From: CAWGGS01 sp046704745
Lineage (GTDB): Bacteria > Desulfobacterota > Desulfobulbia > Desulfobulbales > Desulfocapsaceae
Length of the DNA: 64,000 bases
Direction: 5' to 3'
Assembly: GCA_046704745.1 (NCBI GenBank)
Contig: JBJKRL010000024.1
Location: 62,001-126,000 of the forward strand
The notes under the pieces were generated by a model, which was not told where the DNA came from, did not search any database, and was given only the letters and a program-made list of their open reading frames with translations. Within the stretch, counting starts at the first letter, position 1; each line of letters starts with the position of its first letter. The translations under genes and the position numbers were made by a program. Positions 8,249 to 16,675 of this stretch are shown one piece after another.

Positions 8249-11200
8249 ATGCCTTCTTTTAAGTTGAATACTTATCTCCTGAGGTCGTTTGCATTCTTAG
8301 CCCTTTTCCTTCCCGTGATGCTCTCCTGTCGTCCATTAGCTGCGGCGATTGCTCCGGCGCATGATGTTATCATTATCGACAATCAAGAAAAGCTCGATAA
8401 TCCTTCATGGAAAAATATTTGGGACGAGGCAAGGAGGTTGTCAAGAAATGGAAAACTTGCTGATGCTTCAAATAAATACAGAATACTTCTTTCTATTAAG
8501 CCGAATATAGAAGAGGCAAAATGGGAATATTGCAAGGTTCTTGTTGAATTAGAGAGATGGTCCGATGCTTCGATTATTCTAGAAAGCCTTTTGGAAATTG
8601 ATCCCAACAGAACAGATTACCTTCTAAAAGCTGGAACTGTTGCTCTACATAAAAGACAATACCAGCAAGCGGTAAAATATTTCGGCCAAGTCTATCAAAA
8701 GGGGCCATACGATACCAAGGCCATCGAAGCTTTGGAAGGGATGGCTGCAGCCCTACAAGACCTCGGAAGAAAAAGAGAAATATTTCCGTTATTACAGCAA
8801 CTCTATCTTCGGCAACCCAACAATAAAAAGGTGCTTCTTCAGTTAGCCAGATTGACCAAGGAACTTGGTTGGCTGAAAAAAGCCGGCTTCTATTATTCAA
8901 CTCTTGTCAGCAATTTTAAAATAGAGGATCAGGTCCTTCTTGAGGCTGCATTTGTATATGAAAAACAGGGCGAGGAAGGAAAGGCTCTCGTATATCAGCT
9001 GAAGTATCTGGAGATACATCCTACCTACCTCCCTTTTCAGAAAAACGTTGCAGACTATTACCTTAAACATGGAAAGAAACAGCTGGCCTTGCCTCATCTG
9101 CTGGTATTGAATGAGCGAGGAGAGGGAGGAGATGCTCTTCTCTTACAAATAGCAGATATTTATCTCCATGAAGAAGACCGTCCAGACAAGGCTCTTTTCT
9201 ATCTGGAAGAATATCAGAAAAAACACCCTGATGACTCTGTAATTGCGAGAGAAATAGCCCAGACTCAAAGCACCTTAGCCAAAGATTTGCTTTCGATAGT
9301 TCTTAATGATGGGGCCGAGATGCTCTGGAACGACCTGGCGAAGATCACACCGAATAGGCAAGCAATCTTTGAGTCAATGGCGGATTTGTTGGAACTTCAA
9401 GGAAAAGAAAAGGAACTTTTTCAAGTATTGGAAATAATACATACGCACAATCCAAAAGATAAGAAGGTTATATGGCGGCTGGCTAATCTTTCATTTAGGA
9501 GTAAGAAATATAAAGTTGCCTATAATTATTTAAGATTACTTAATGGAAGTGAACGAGAATTCCCCCGGTATCTTCTCCTCCGTGCAGATGTAGAGAAACT
9601 GTTGGGCTATCAATATGCAGAGCTTCTGACCAGCAGAAAGATTCTTGGTGATACTCCAGATAATATTTCAATACGTAAGAACGCGTTGCAACTAGCCGGC
9701 GATCTCGGTTTGGTTAAGGAGCTGCATGCACTTTATTTGGGGACTCCCAAGAAAATTAAACAGACACATGCAGGAGAAGAATTTGAAATTATCTATACAA
9801 AAGCTCTGATAAAAAACAGAATGTTTTCAGATGCCGAGGAAGTCCTCAACAGGAATCATTTCTTGAAAAACGATAAACAACTCTTGAGCCTCAAGCTTCA
9901 ACTCGTCCAAGGTTTTTATAAAGAAGGGAGAGTATTTTTGGCTGAACAAATGGTTCGAGAAATCCTCGGTGAGAATAGCGATGTCGAACAGGCCCTGGGA
10001 CAGTTGTCTCAAATGGCTTTCGAAGGTGGGGACCTGGATTGGGGAAAGGCCTGGTTGTCTTTATTGGCTCAAAAAACAGGTGTGGACCTATCGGCGAATG
10101 ATTATGTGCATTGGCCGAAAGAAGTGTTTGAACTGAAAGTTGAGCAGATTGTGGCAGAGAAACAATACGAGACCGCAATTGCAATGCTGAGAGATTACAT
10201 CAGTCAGGTCGATAAAGAGAGTACAAAGGATAAGCAAGAGTTGACGTTAAAGGCAGAGATAAGTATCTGTCGCCTTTTGTTTAAAGATGCTCAATATGAA
10301 GAAGCTAAAAATTTAATACATCGGCTTCTGGACAAATTCCCTGATGAAGTCGAATTGTTGGCAGTGCTGGAAAAAATCCAGCATATTCAGTCGTTAGAAA
10401 CTTCAGAAGTGAAAGTGCAGCCCGTTGAAGATGTCTCAAACTTGAAGCCTCTGCTTAAACTGAAAGCGGCAGAATATGCATATGAGTATGGATCATTTAA
10501 AAAAGCCGATTCCCTTGTTCGCTCGTATTTAAAAATTGTTCCGTCCTCTGTCAATGCACAGATACTGAAAGGAGAAATACTTGTTTCTCAACAAAGATTT
10601 GATCGCGCTTTAAAAATATTCAACAGATTATCAAAGGAATACCCGCTAGAGGAGTTTTTTCATAGAAAGGTATGGGAACTTGAATTCAAACAGGGAAATT
10701 TCAAGAAGCTTGTTGATGAAATTCCTACTCTAAATAATAAGAAAACAGCTGGCTTGGTATCTAATGACTTAAAAATAGCCGCTTTAAATGACTTATACTG
10801 GCGAAAATTGTTACTGGCACGATCGTATTGGGCGGAGGGACAGCTTGATGATTCGATTAAGGTTTATGAATCAATGTTGAATACTCCTGTTCAAAAGGTG
10901 TTTTTACAAAAAATTAATTCAGTAAAAGCGGATTTCCATTTTCCCCAGGCGAAACGATCATTTTGGGATAAAGTAACGTTCACATATCCGCAGAACAATG
11001 ATTCGTTGGCAACTGTAATGGATCCGTGGTTCGTCGGAAATCATTTAGGCTTGCCAATCAACCGAATTGCAGCCGGTCTTTATGAAGAATATCGATGGCA
11101 AAAACTTATCAGAAATGAACTATCGGCAAAACAAGCAGTTAAACGCAGGGATTATCATCAAGCGGAAAAGGAATATAAGGCTTTGATCAAAAAAGAAGAT

Positions 11201-12259
11201 TCGGATGAGACTATTTTTGATCTCGCCAAGGTTTATAGTCGACTTGAGCTCTACGGCAAAGAGGGCGAACTTTATGAGCAGTTGAAGAAAAAAGGCAGCG
11301 AATATCCAGAGTTGGACGTTTTAGCTCAGCAAAATGCGCTTAAACGACTTCCTCGGGTTTCTTTAGATTATTTATTCTTAAATGAAAACGGAAGGGACGG
11401 CTACATTGATACCAGAAAGAGGAGCGTTGGAATTGAAGGTTGGCAAATGCCAGCTTTTAACCAGGAACTAGATGTCAGATTAGAGAGAAATTCTTTTATT
11501 TCCAATGATTCTACTCAGAAAATTTGGACGAATAAATTAATCGCTTCATATACAATTAATTTGGATAATGACACCGATTTGTTAATCAATTTTGGAGGCA
11601 ATTTTGCAAAATCGCAAGATAATTTTTTGTATAAGCTGGAAGTTAACAGAAGAATGAATGAGTCCTTGAGTGGTAATATAACTTTTAAGCAATCAGAAGT
11701 AGATGATACAATTCAGGCATTGCGCGAGGGGATTTGTTATAGGGAGATAGATGCAGGTTTGAAAATCGACTCCCTGTCAAGATTGTTTTTTGGTGGTGAT
11801 TTCAGCTATAGGAGGTACACGGACGATAACCAGCAGAATCGATTCCATTTATGGACTTCTTATGACCTCTTTGGGGAAGTCTCGCGTCTGCAATTGCTCT
11901 ATGAGTTCACCTCCTTCCAGAGCCGCCTGACCAATCTTGGACATTATAGCAATGCAATAGATGATCAAATTCCGGGAGATATTCCTTATTGGAGCCCCAA
12001 TAGACACTGGGAACATCTGGGAACAGTACGTTTTAAACATAATATCGAAAACGAAACCAAAAACAGTACAAATCCCAGCTATTATACCTTATATTATTCA
12101 GTCGGCTATGAATCGGAAAGAGAGATGATTAATTCACTTGGATTTAATATTTTTGTTGAAATGAGCAAGCATTTTTTATTAAAAGGAAACCTTAAATATT
12201 ATAATTCCGGTGGCCTTAGTATAAACACCGGTTTGTTTTCTATTATTTATCGTTGGTAG
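8249..12259 (+). CDS. Large TPR protein with C-terminal outer-membrane beta-barrel, exopolysaccharide-porin-like
   Basis: A 1336-residue exported protein. An N-terminal signal sequence (LLRSFAFLALFLPVMLSC, about 10-27) is followed by roughly 1000 residues of helical tetratricopeptide-type repeats (for example AVKYFGQVYQKGPYDTKAIEALEGMAAALQDLG). From about residue 1030 the sequence changes to alternating-pattern strands and ends in IIYRW, the terminal aromatic typical of BAM-inserted barrels. This architecture is that of BcsC, PgaA and PelB, which thread exopolysaccharide through the outer membrane; IPYWSPNRHWEHLG resembles the late barrel motif of such proteins. No synthase gene lies next to it, so the substrate is unknown. 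A Cys at 27 could be a lipobox but the context is poor. Function is inferred from architecture only. Confidence 0.7.
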   Translation: MPSFKLNTYLLRSFAFLALFLPVMLSCRPLAAAIAPAHDVIIIDNQEKLDNPSWKNIWDEARRLSRNGKLADASNKYRILLSIKPNIEEAKWEYCKVLVELERWSDASIILESLLEIDPNRTDYLLKAGTVALHKRQYQQAVKYFGQVYQKGPYDTKAIEALEGMAAALQDLGRKREIFPLLQQLYLRQPNNKKVLLQLARLTKELGWLKKAGFYYSTLVSNFKIEDQVLLEAAFVYEKQGEEGKALVYQLKYLEIHPTYLPFQKNVADYYLKHGKKQLALPHLLVLNERGEGGDALLLQIADIYLHEEDRPDKALFYLEEYQKKHPDDSVIAREIAQTQSTLAKDLLSIVLNDGAEMLWNDLAKITPNRQAIFESMADLLELQGKEKELFQVLEIIHTHNPKDKKVIWRLANLSFRSKKYKVAYNYLRLLNGSEREFPRYLLLRADVEKLLGYQYAELLTSRKILGDTPDNISIRKNALQLAGDLGLVKELHALYLGTPKKIKQTHAGEEFEIIYTKALIKNRMFSDAEEVLNRNHFLKNDKQLLSLKLQLVQGFYKEGRVFLAEQMVREILGENSDVEQALGQLSQMAFEGGDLDWGKAWLSLLAQKTGVDLSANDYVHWPKEVFELKVEQIVAEKQYETAIAMLRDYISQVDKESTKDKQELTLKAEISICRLLFKDAQYEEAKNLIHRLLDKFPDEVELLAVLEKIQHIQSLETSEVKVQPVEDVSNLKPLLKLKAAEYAYEYGSFKKADSLVRSYLKIVPSSVNAQILKGEILVSQQRFDRALKIFNRLSKEYPLEEFFHRKVWELEFKQGNFKKLVDEIPTLNNKKTAGLVSNDLKIAALNDLYWRKLLLARSYWAEGQLDDSIKVYESMLNTPVQKVFLQKINSVKADFHFPQAKRSFWDKVTFTYPQNNDSLATVMDPWFVGNHLGLPINRIAAGLYEEYRWQKLIRNELSAKQAVKRRDYHQAEKEYKALIKKEDSDETIFDLAKVYSRLELYGKEGELYEQLKKKGSEYPELDVLAQQNALKRLPRVSLDYLFLNENGRDGYIDTRKRSVGIEGWQMPAFNQELDVRLERNSFISNDSTQKIWTNKLIASYTINLDNDTDLLINFGGNFAKSQDNFLYKLEVNRRMNESLSGNITFKQSEVDDTIQALREGICYREIDAGLKIDSLSRLFFGGDFSYRRYTDDNQQNRFHLWTSYDLFGEVSRLQLLYEFTSFQSRLTNLGHYSNAIDDQIPGDIPYWSPNRHWEHLGTVRFKHNIENETKNSTNPSYYTLYYSVGYESEREMINSLGFNIFVEMSKHFLLKGNLKYYNSGGLSINTGLFSIIYRW

Positions 12260-12262
12260 AAT
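12233..12262 (+). promoter_or_regulatory. Candidate promoter for the greA leader
   Basis: TTGTTT (12233-12238), 18 bp, TAGAAT (12257-12262) overlaps the end of the TPR gene. The predicted start near 12269 would place the following hairpin at the very 5' end of the greA transcript. Prediction by eye. Confidence 0.4.
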
Positions 12263-12269
12263 AAACATT

Positions 12270-12314
12270 CCTGTGGGGGACTCTATGTGTGCTTTCCCAT
12301 AGGAATTTTTTTTT
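12270..12314 (+). terminator. Hairpin with T9 tract just upstream of greA (terminator or attenuator)
   Basis: CCTGTGGGGGA pairs with TTCCCATAGG (one G-U pair; loop about 13 nt) and is followed by AA and nine T residues ending at 12314. It ends the TPR gene. It also lies only 13 nt before the greA start codon, with the greA Shine-Dalgarno at 12318-12321. No promoter can fit between, so greA transcripts must pass through it. Confidence 0.75.
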
Positions 12315-12327
12315 AATGGAGTTTAAA

Positions 12328-12813
12328 ATGGTTGAACGTATACCAATGTCCAAAACCGGAAATCAAAAATTACGGAACGAACTGTCAAGATTAGAAAAAG
12401 TAGACAGGATTGATGTGGTTAGAGCAATTGAGACAGCACGTGAACATGGCGACTTAAAGGAAAATGCTGAATATCATGCAGCAAAAGAGCGCCAGGGACA
12501 TATCGAAGGACGCATCCTGGAATTAAAAGATAAACTCGCCAGAGCAGAAGTTATTGATTGTTCAAGAGTTTCTAAGGAAAAAGCCGTATTCGGTACAGTA
12601 GTAAGCCTTTTGGATATGGAAACTAAAGAGGAGGTTTCCTATCAGCTTCTAGGGCCGGAGGAGTCGGATGTGAAGTCTGGCTCCATTTCAGTCCTGTCGC
12701 CTTTGGGACGGAGTATTCTTGGAAAGAAAGTAGGCGATGAAGTTATTGTAAAAACACCCGGGGGAACTCGTGAGTTTGAGGTGGTTGACATTTCTCAGTC
12801 TACGTTTTCATAA
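12328..12813 (+). CDS. greA: Transcription elongation factor GreA
   Basis: GreA enters the RNA polymerase secondary channel and stimulates cleavage of backtracked RNA. The 161 residues comprise an N-terminal coiled coil with the tip acidic pair in EHGDLKENAEYHAAKE (catalytic D/E), and a C-terminal FKBP-like globular domain (GSISVLSPLGRSILGKKVGDEVIVKTPGGTREFEVVDI). I place the start at ATG 12328 because GGAG (12318-12321) is 6 nt upstream; ATG 12316 and upstream codons would give a non-family extension. Expression probably depends on read-through of the terminator immediately upstream. Confidence 0.95.
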   Translation: MVERIPMSKTGNQKLRNELSRLEKVDRIDVVRAIETAREHGDLKENAEYHAAKERQGHIEGRILELKDKLARAEVIDCSRVSKEKAVFGTVVSLLDMETKEEVSYQLLGPEESDVKSGSISVLSPLGRSILGKKVGDEVIVKTPGGTREFEVVDISQSTFS

Positions 12814-12832
12814 AACAGGAATCAAATTGTTT

Positions 12833-12853
12833 AAATCCCGATCAGAGGGATTT
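12833..12853. terminator. Possible bidirectional terminator between greA and the TetR gene
   Basis: A 7-bp stem AAATCCC/GGGATTT with a 7-nt loop lies between two convergent genes. The T-tract is short on either side (ATT one way, AAACAATTTG the other), so this is a weak call. Confidence 0.4.
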
Positions 12854-12871
12854 ATTCAGGTCTCGATATTG

Positions 12872-13468
12872 TCATGCGGGTTTTTGTTGGACGAGCATCC
12901 CGGACAAGAATATTTTTATGACCTGGCTTGCCGTCTCTTCAACGGTATAATTCGTCTCCAGGGAGATATTCCATACCCGTGAGATTTCATCGAGACTGCC
13001 GAAAAAGGCCCTTTTCGCTATACCGGGAAGAATATCGGATCTATAAATATTTTGTTCCTGTCCAAGCTTTATTATATCAGAGATAATATTGACATATTCG
13101 CTGAATTTATTATTACGATAATCTTTTATAAGTTTATTGGTTTGGCGCAACTCAATTTGGATTACTTCGGCAAGATATTTATTCTTTTTCATTACCGTTA
13201 AATGCTTAGTGGCGAAAACTTCAAGCATTTTTCGGGGGTCGGTTTCTTCTGCCAGGAGTTTTTTCACCTGGATGATGAGATTTCCAATCTCTTCTTCAAA
13301 AACTGATAAAAGAATGTCGAATTTATTATTGAAATAGAGATAAATTGTACCATCTGCAACCTTGGCTTCTTTCGCAATATCGGATATTCTGGCGTTGAAA
13401 AAACCTTTTTGAGCAAAGATCTTCGTAGCAGCGATTATTATTTTCGTATGTTTATTGACGGCTTTCAT
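12872..13468 (-). CDS. TetR/AcrR-family regulator, FadR (YsiA)-like
   Basis: A 198-residue repressor. Its N-terminal helix-turn-helix (about 8-55) reads IIIAATKIFAQKGFFNARISDIAKEAKVADGTIYLYFNNKFDILLSVF. Ligand domain (about 70-198) is helical, with TNKLIKDYRNNKFSEYVNIISDIIKLGQ. The sequence resembles the B. subtilis fatty-acid-degradation repressor FadR (YsiA) group, whose ligand is long-chain acyl-CoA. The operator-like palindrome upstream also fits that group. No beta-oxidation gene is in the window, so targets are elsewhere. It converges with greA and is divergent from purDE. The ligand is inference. Confidence 0.85.
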   Translation of the reverse strand: MKAVNKHTKIIIAATKIFAQKGFFNARISDIAKEAKVADGTIYLYFNNKFDILLSVFEEEIGNLIIQVKKLLAEETDPRKMLEVFATKHLTVMKKNKYLAEVIQIELRQTNKLIKDYRNNKFSEYVNIISDIIKLGQEQNIYRSDILPGIAKRAFFGSLDEISRVWNISLETNYTVEETASQVIKIFLSGMLVQQKPA

Positions 13469-13515
13469 CGGCTAGGATAAATATTAGTCAGTTGTGATGG
13501 AGTGGCTAAAAGGGT

Positions 13516-13533
13516 AATGAATGGCCATTCATT
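13516..13533. promoter_or_regulatory. Perfect 18-bp palindrome, FadR-like operator
   Basis: AATGAATGGCCATTCATT is a perfect palindrome 48 bp upstream of the TetR-family gene. It shares TGAATG...CATTCA with the published B. subtilis FadR operator. It immediately follows the putative -10 of the regulator's own promoter, the position expected for autorepression. Confidence 0.65.
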
Positions 13534-13562
13534 CATTTAATCCTTTGGCAATAATTTGTCAA
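13534..13562 (-). promoter_or_regulatory. Candidate promoter of the TetR/FadR-like gene
   Basis: On the minus strand a perfect TTGACA (13557-13562) is followed after 17 bp by TAAATG (13534-13539). The operator palindrome begins directly after the -10, covering the expected transcription start. Confidence 0.45.
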
Positions 13563-13615
13563 TATTTGAAGATGTCATTATTATCTGCCTGATAAAAGAT
13601 TCCCGGCTGACGGTC

Positions 13616-13674
13616 TTGGATCCTCTATTTGGCCGGTCTTATACAAAACCTGCAGTTTCTGACAGGCTATAATT
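13616..13674 (+). promoter_or_regulatory. Candidate promoter(s) of purDE
   Basis: TTGGAT (13616-13621), 18 bp, TATACA (13640-13645) is one option. A perfect TATAAT at 13669-13674 without a good -35 is another. Both lie within 120 bp of the purDE start. No PurR-type or purine-riboswitch-like structure was recognised. Confidence 0.35.
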
Positions 13675-13730
13675 GAAAGTTTTCGTAATGCTCATTGAAG
13701 ATTATAAATTACAAAACAGGAGAAAAGGCG

Positions 13731-15518
13731 ATGAAGGTACTTGTTGTTGGGGCGGGAGGTCGTGAGCACGCATTGGTCTGGAAGATTCATCAAAGTCCTA
13801 AGGTAGAAAATATCTATTGTGCACCGGGTAATGCAGGTATTGGGCGGTTGGCACAATGTGTTGATATTTCAGCTGTTGATACGGAAGGTCTGCTCAAGTT
13901 TGCCCAAAAAGAAAAAATCGATCTGACCGTGGTAGGGCCAGAATCTTCTTTGGTTGAAGGTATTGTCGATGTTTTTGAGGACAACGGACTACGTATATTC
14001 GGGCCAAGAAAAAAAAGTGCCATTCTCGAAGGAAGTAAGGTTTTTACGAAAGAATTTTTAGAGAAGTACAATATCCCTTCCGCTTCTTTTAGGGTTTTTT
14101 CTGATAAAAAGAAGGCAAAGAAATATATCGAAAAATGTGGCGCTCCCATAGTAGTGAAGGCTGACGGTCTTGCTGCTGGAAAGGGGGTTGTTGTTGCCCA
14201 AACTGTAACAGAGGCAAAAAATGCCGTTGATATGATCATGACCGAAAAGGTTTTCGGAGAAGCCGGCAATAAGATTGTAGTTGAGGAATGTTTAACAGGC
14301 GAAGAGGCCTCTTTTATTGCCTTCACCGATGGAAAGACGGTTTTGCCTCTCCCGACATCGCAAGACCATAAGGCTATATTTGAAAATGATAAAGGCCCGA
14401 ATACCGGCGGGATGGGTGCCTATTCTCCAGCACCTGTTGTAACGGATGAGATTGAGTCTTACGTGATGGAAAAAATCATGTTGCCGACGGTTCGAGGGTT
14501 GGAAGCCGAAGGGAGACCCTATAAAGGGATGCTTTATGCAGGATTGATGATTGATGGTGATAAAATAAATGTTCTGGAATTCAATTGTCGGTTTGGAGAC
14601 CCTGAGGCACAACCACTGCTGATTAGACTGAATAATGACATTATAGATATCTTTGAGGCTGCAATCGACGGTAATCTGGCTTCAATAAAAATGAAAATAG
14701 ATCCCTGTCCTTCGATTTGCGTTGTCATGGCTTCAGGCGGATATCCAGGTTCTTACGAAAAGGGTAAGGTCATCAAAGGGCTATCAAATGCGACAAAAGT
14801 TTCCAATGTTATGGTCTTTCATGCCGGTACAGCTATTAAAAATTCACGCACGGTAAATTCGGGAGGGAGAGTGCTTGGTGTAACAGCCACCGGGAAAACT
14901 CTTCAGGAGGCCATAACTCGAGCCTATTCTGTGGTCGACATGATTCACTGGACAGGATGTTATTTCCGTAGGGATATCGGTGCAAAAGCACTAAAACGAT
15001 CCTCGGCGATAAAGGAAAATAAGGCCGTGGTGGGTATTGTGATGGGGAGCGATACTGATCTGCCCGTAATGCAGGCTGCTGCGGAATTTCTAAAAAAAAT
15101 GGAGATTCCCTGCGAAATGACGATAGCATCTGCCCATAGGTCGCCCGATAGAGCGATTGAATATGCCAGGAGTGCTCAATCAAGAGGACTGAAAGTAATC
15201 ATTGCCGGAGCAGGAATGGCTGCTCATCTAGCCGGTGTTCTTTCCGCCCATACGGAACTTCCTGTAATTGGGGTTCCTCTGGATACTTCTCCGCTTAAAG
15301 GTATGGATGCTTTGTTATCTACTGTCCAAATGCCGCCTGGTGTACCTGTTGCGACCATGGGAATTGGAAAATCAGGGGCTAAAAACGGTGGGGTATTGGC
15401 AGCGAGAATACTTGCCTTAGAAGATAAAGCATTATGTGACAAGCTTGTCGAATTCAAAGAAGGCATGAGACGAGATGTTGACAAGAAAGCCAGTAAGGTC
15501 GCGGGCATAAACCTTTGA
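13731..15518 (+). CDS. purD-purE: PurD-PurE fusion: phosphoribosylamine-glycine ligase / N5-CAIR mutase
   Basis: A single 595-residue frame joins two purine enzymes. Residues 1 to about 422 are PurD, an ATP-grasp ligase making GAR from phosphoribosylamine, glycine and ATP: KVLVVGAGGREHAL, GPESSLVEGIVD, KADGLAAGKGV, NTGGMGAYSP and EFNCRFGDPEAQP. Residues about 433-595 are class I PurE: VGIVMGSDTDLPVM, ASAHRSPDRAIEYA and AGAGMAAHLAGV, with the catalytic His of AHRSP. The linker is about 10 residues. I choose ATG 13731 (AGGAG 8 nt upstream, KVLVVGAGG next); upstream codons give a non-family extension. Steps 2 and 6 of the pathway are joined, not consecutive ones. The frame overlaps the next gene by a TTGA. 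purM lies separately at 40421. Confidence 0.95.
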   Translation: MKVLVVGAGGREHALVWKIHQSPKVENIYCAPGNAGIGRLAQCVDISAVDTEGLLKFAQKEKIDLTVVGPESSLVEGIVDVFEDNGLRIFGPRKKSAILEGSKVFTKEFLEKYNIPSASFRVFSDKKKAKKYIEKCGAPIVVKADGLAAGKGVVVAQTVTEAKNAVDMIMTEKVFGEAGNKIVVEECLTGEEASFIAFTDGKTVLPLPTSQDHKAIFENDKGPNTGGMGAYSPAPVVTDEIESYVMEKIMLPTVRGLEAEGRPYKGMLYAGLMIDGDKINVLEFNCRFGDPEAQPLLIRLNNDIIDIFEAAIDGNLASIKMKIDPCPSICVVMASGGYPGSYEKGKVIKGLSNATKVSNVMVFHAGTAIKNSRTVNSGGRVLGVTATGKTLQEAITRAYSVVDMIHWTGCYFRRDIGAKALKRSSAIKENKAVVGIVMGSDTDLPVMQAAAEFLKKMEIPCEMTIASAHRSPDRAIEYARSAQSRGLKVIIAGAGMAAHLAGVLSAHTELPVIGVPLDTSPLKGMDALLSTVQMPPGVPVATMGIGKSGAKNGGVLAARILALEDKALCDKLVEFKEGMRRDVDKKASKVAGINL

Positions 15519-16162
15519 TTGAAAATTTCGAAAGGATTCCCCAAAAAGGAGATTTGCAGAGAGCTGTCGCTTGTTTGCAAGGCGGAGGGATTGTTGCGAT
15601 TCCGACAGAAACCTCCTATGGTCTTGCTGTTGATCCTTTTAATGAACGGGCTTTACGGTCTCTTTTTCGTTTAAAGAGAAGAGAGTTACATAAACCAATA
15701 CTTGTTTTGGTAAATAATGTTAGTCAGTTAGACATGATAGTCGCAGCAGTGCCTGTAGAATACAAGTCCCTGATGGATACATTTTGGCCCGGACCGTTAA
15801 CCTTGATTTTTCCCGGTCGTCAGGACCTTTCTCCGCTGCTAACCGGTGGGACAGGAACTGTAGGTGTTCGAATTTCTTCCCACCCCATAGCCGCAAAATT
15901 ATGTGATCTGTGGGGTGGGCCGATTACTGCCACCAGTGCCAATATATCCGGATCATCACCGGCAAACAGTGCTGAAGAAATACATACGATTTTCGCAAGT
16001 CACATAGATTGCATTTTAGATGGCGGGAAGAGTCCCGGAGGTATTTGTTCAACCATTGTTGGTATTCAAAATAAAAGTCTTAAACTCATGCGAGCTGGAA
16101 AAATCGAGTTCCCATCGGTTCAGCAAGCCTTTAAATCATATGACCACAATGACAGCTATTGA
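15515..16162 (+). CDS. Threonylcarbamoyl-AMP synthase (Sua5/YrdC/YciO family)
   Basis: Makes threonylcarbamoyl-AMP from threonine, bicarbonate and ATP for the t6A37 modification of ANN-reading tRNAs. The 215 residues hold the YrdC fold: GGIVAIPTETSYGLAVDP, LKRRELHKPILVLV, FWPGPLTLIF, VGVRISSHPIA and PITATSANISGSSP. It lacks the C-terminal Sua5 domain, so it is the YrdC-type short form. The first in-frame start is TTG 15515, overlapping the purDE stop by 4 nt, which implies translational coupling; no separate Shine-Dalgarno is needed. YciO paralogues with the same fold cannot be excluded. Confidence 0.88.
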   Translation: MIENFERIPQKGDLQRAVACLQGGGIVAIPTETSYGLAVDPFNERALRSLFRLKRRELHKPILVLVNNVSQLDMIVAAVPVEYKSLMDTFWPGPLTLIFPGRQDLSPLLTGGTGTVGVRISSHPIAAKLCDLWGGPITATSANISGSSPANSAEEIHTIFASHIDCILDGGKSPGGICSTIVGIQNKSLKLMRAGKIEFPSVQQAFKSYDHNDSY

Positions 16163-16240
16163 AGGCTTGATATTTAATCCAAGACAACTCATGAGCATTT
16201 AAAAGAAATAGGGGATTGGAAGATAGATTGTTGATTTATC

Positions 16241-16276
16241 CTGTGACGGAAACCGTATTCAATCCGTTTCTCACAG
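16241..16276 (+). other. Hairpin in the 5' leader of the Hpt gene
   Basis: CTGTGA (16241-16246) pairs with TCACAG (16271-16276) and an inner GAAAC pairs with GTTTC after a small bulge. It lies 18 bp before the Hpt start codon and has no T-tract, so it is not a classic terminator. Function unknown. Confidence 0.35.
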
Positions 16277-16294
16277 ACAATAAGGGGAAATTAT

Positions 16295-16618
16295 ATGAAT
16301 AAATTGAATTGGAACAAGGAATTTGCTCTTGAACAGGCTGCAGATGACGAGGAACTCCTTAAAGAATTAATTGATATCTTTAAGCAATCCTATGGTTCTG
16401 ATCTTGCTTTGATAAAGGAAGGTTTGGAAAAAGGAGATATGAAACAGATTTATAGCGCTTCACATTCCATAAAAGGAGCTGCCGCAAGCCTCGGTATTGA
16501 TGGGATAAAGGACATTGCTTTGAGCATCGAGATCGACGCTAAAAACGGCTCTTCAAAGGTTGCATCAGAACGGGTTCAGGATCTTGAAGAGATGTTGCTG
16601 AATTTACAAGAGTTATAG
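16295..16618 (+). CDS. Stand-alone histidine phosphotransfer (Hpt) protein
   Basis: A 107-residue single-domain Hpt protein: four-helix bundle with the motif SASHSIKGAAASLG (phospho-acceptor His57). Such proteins shuttle phosphate between a hybrid kinase receiver and a downstream regulator in multistep phosphorelays. No hybrid kinase or receiver gene adjoins it, so partners are unknown. Start ATG 16295 with AAGGGG upstream. It converges with ettA. Confidence 0.9.
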   Translation: MNKLNWNKEFALEQAADDEELLKELIDIFKQSYGSDLALIKEGLEKGDMKQIYSASHSIKGAAASLGIDGIKDIALSIEIDAKNGSSKVASERVQDLEEMLLNLQEL

Positions 16619-16675
16619 GCAGTACACCATTATAAAAGTCATGCAGGATAGAGAGGTAACCCGAGAAAGAAAAGA

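Noticed and set aside
16201..16294. Riboswitch upstream of the Hpt gene
   Set aside because: Only one bulged hairpin is present and no known riboswitch core was recognised.
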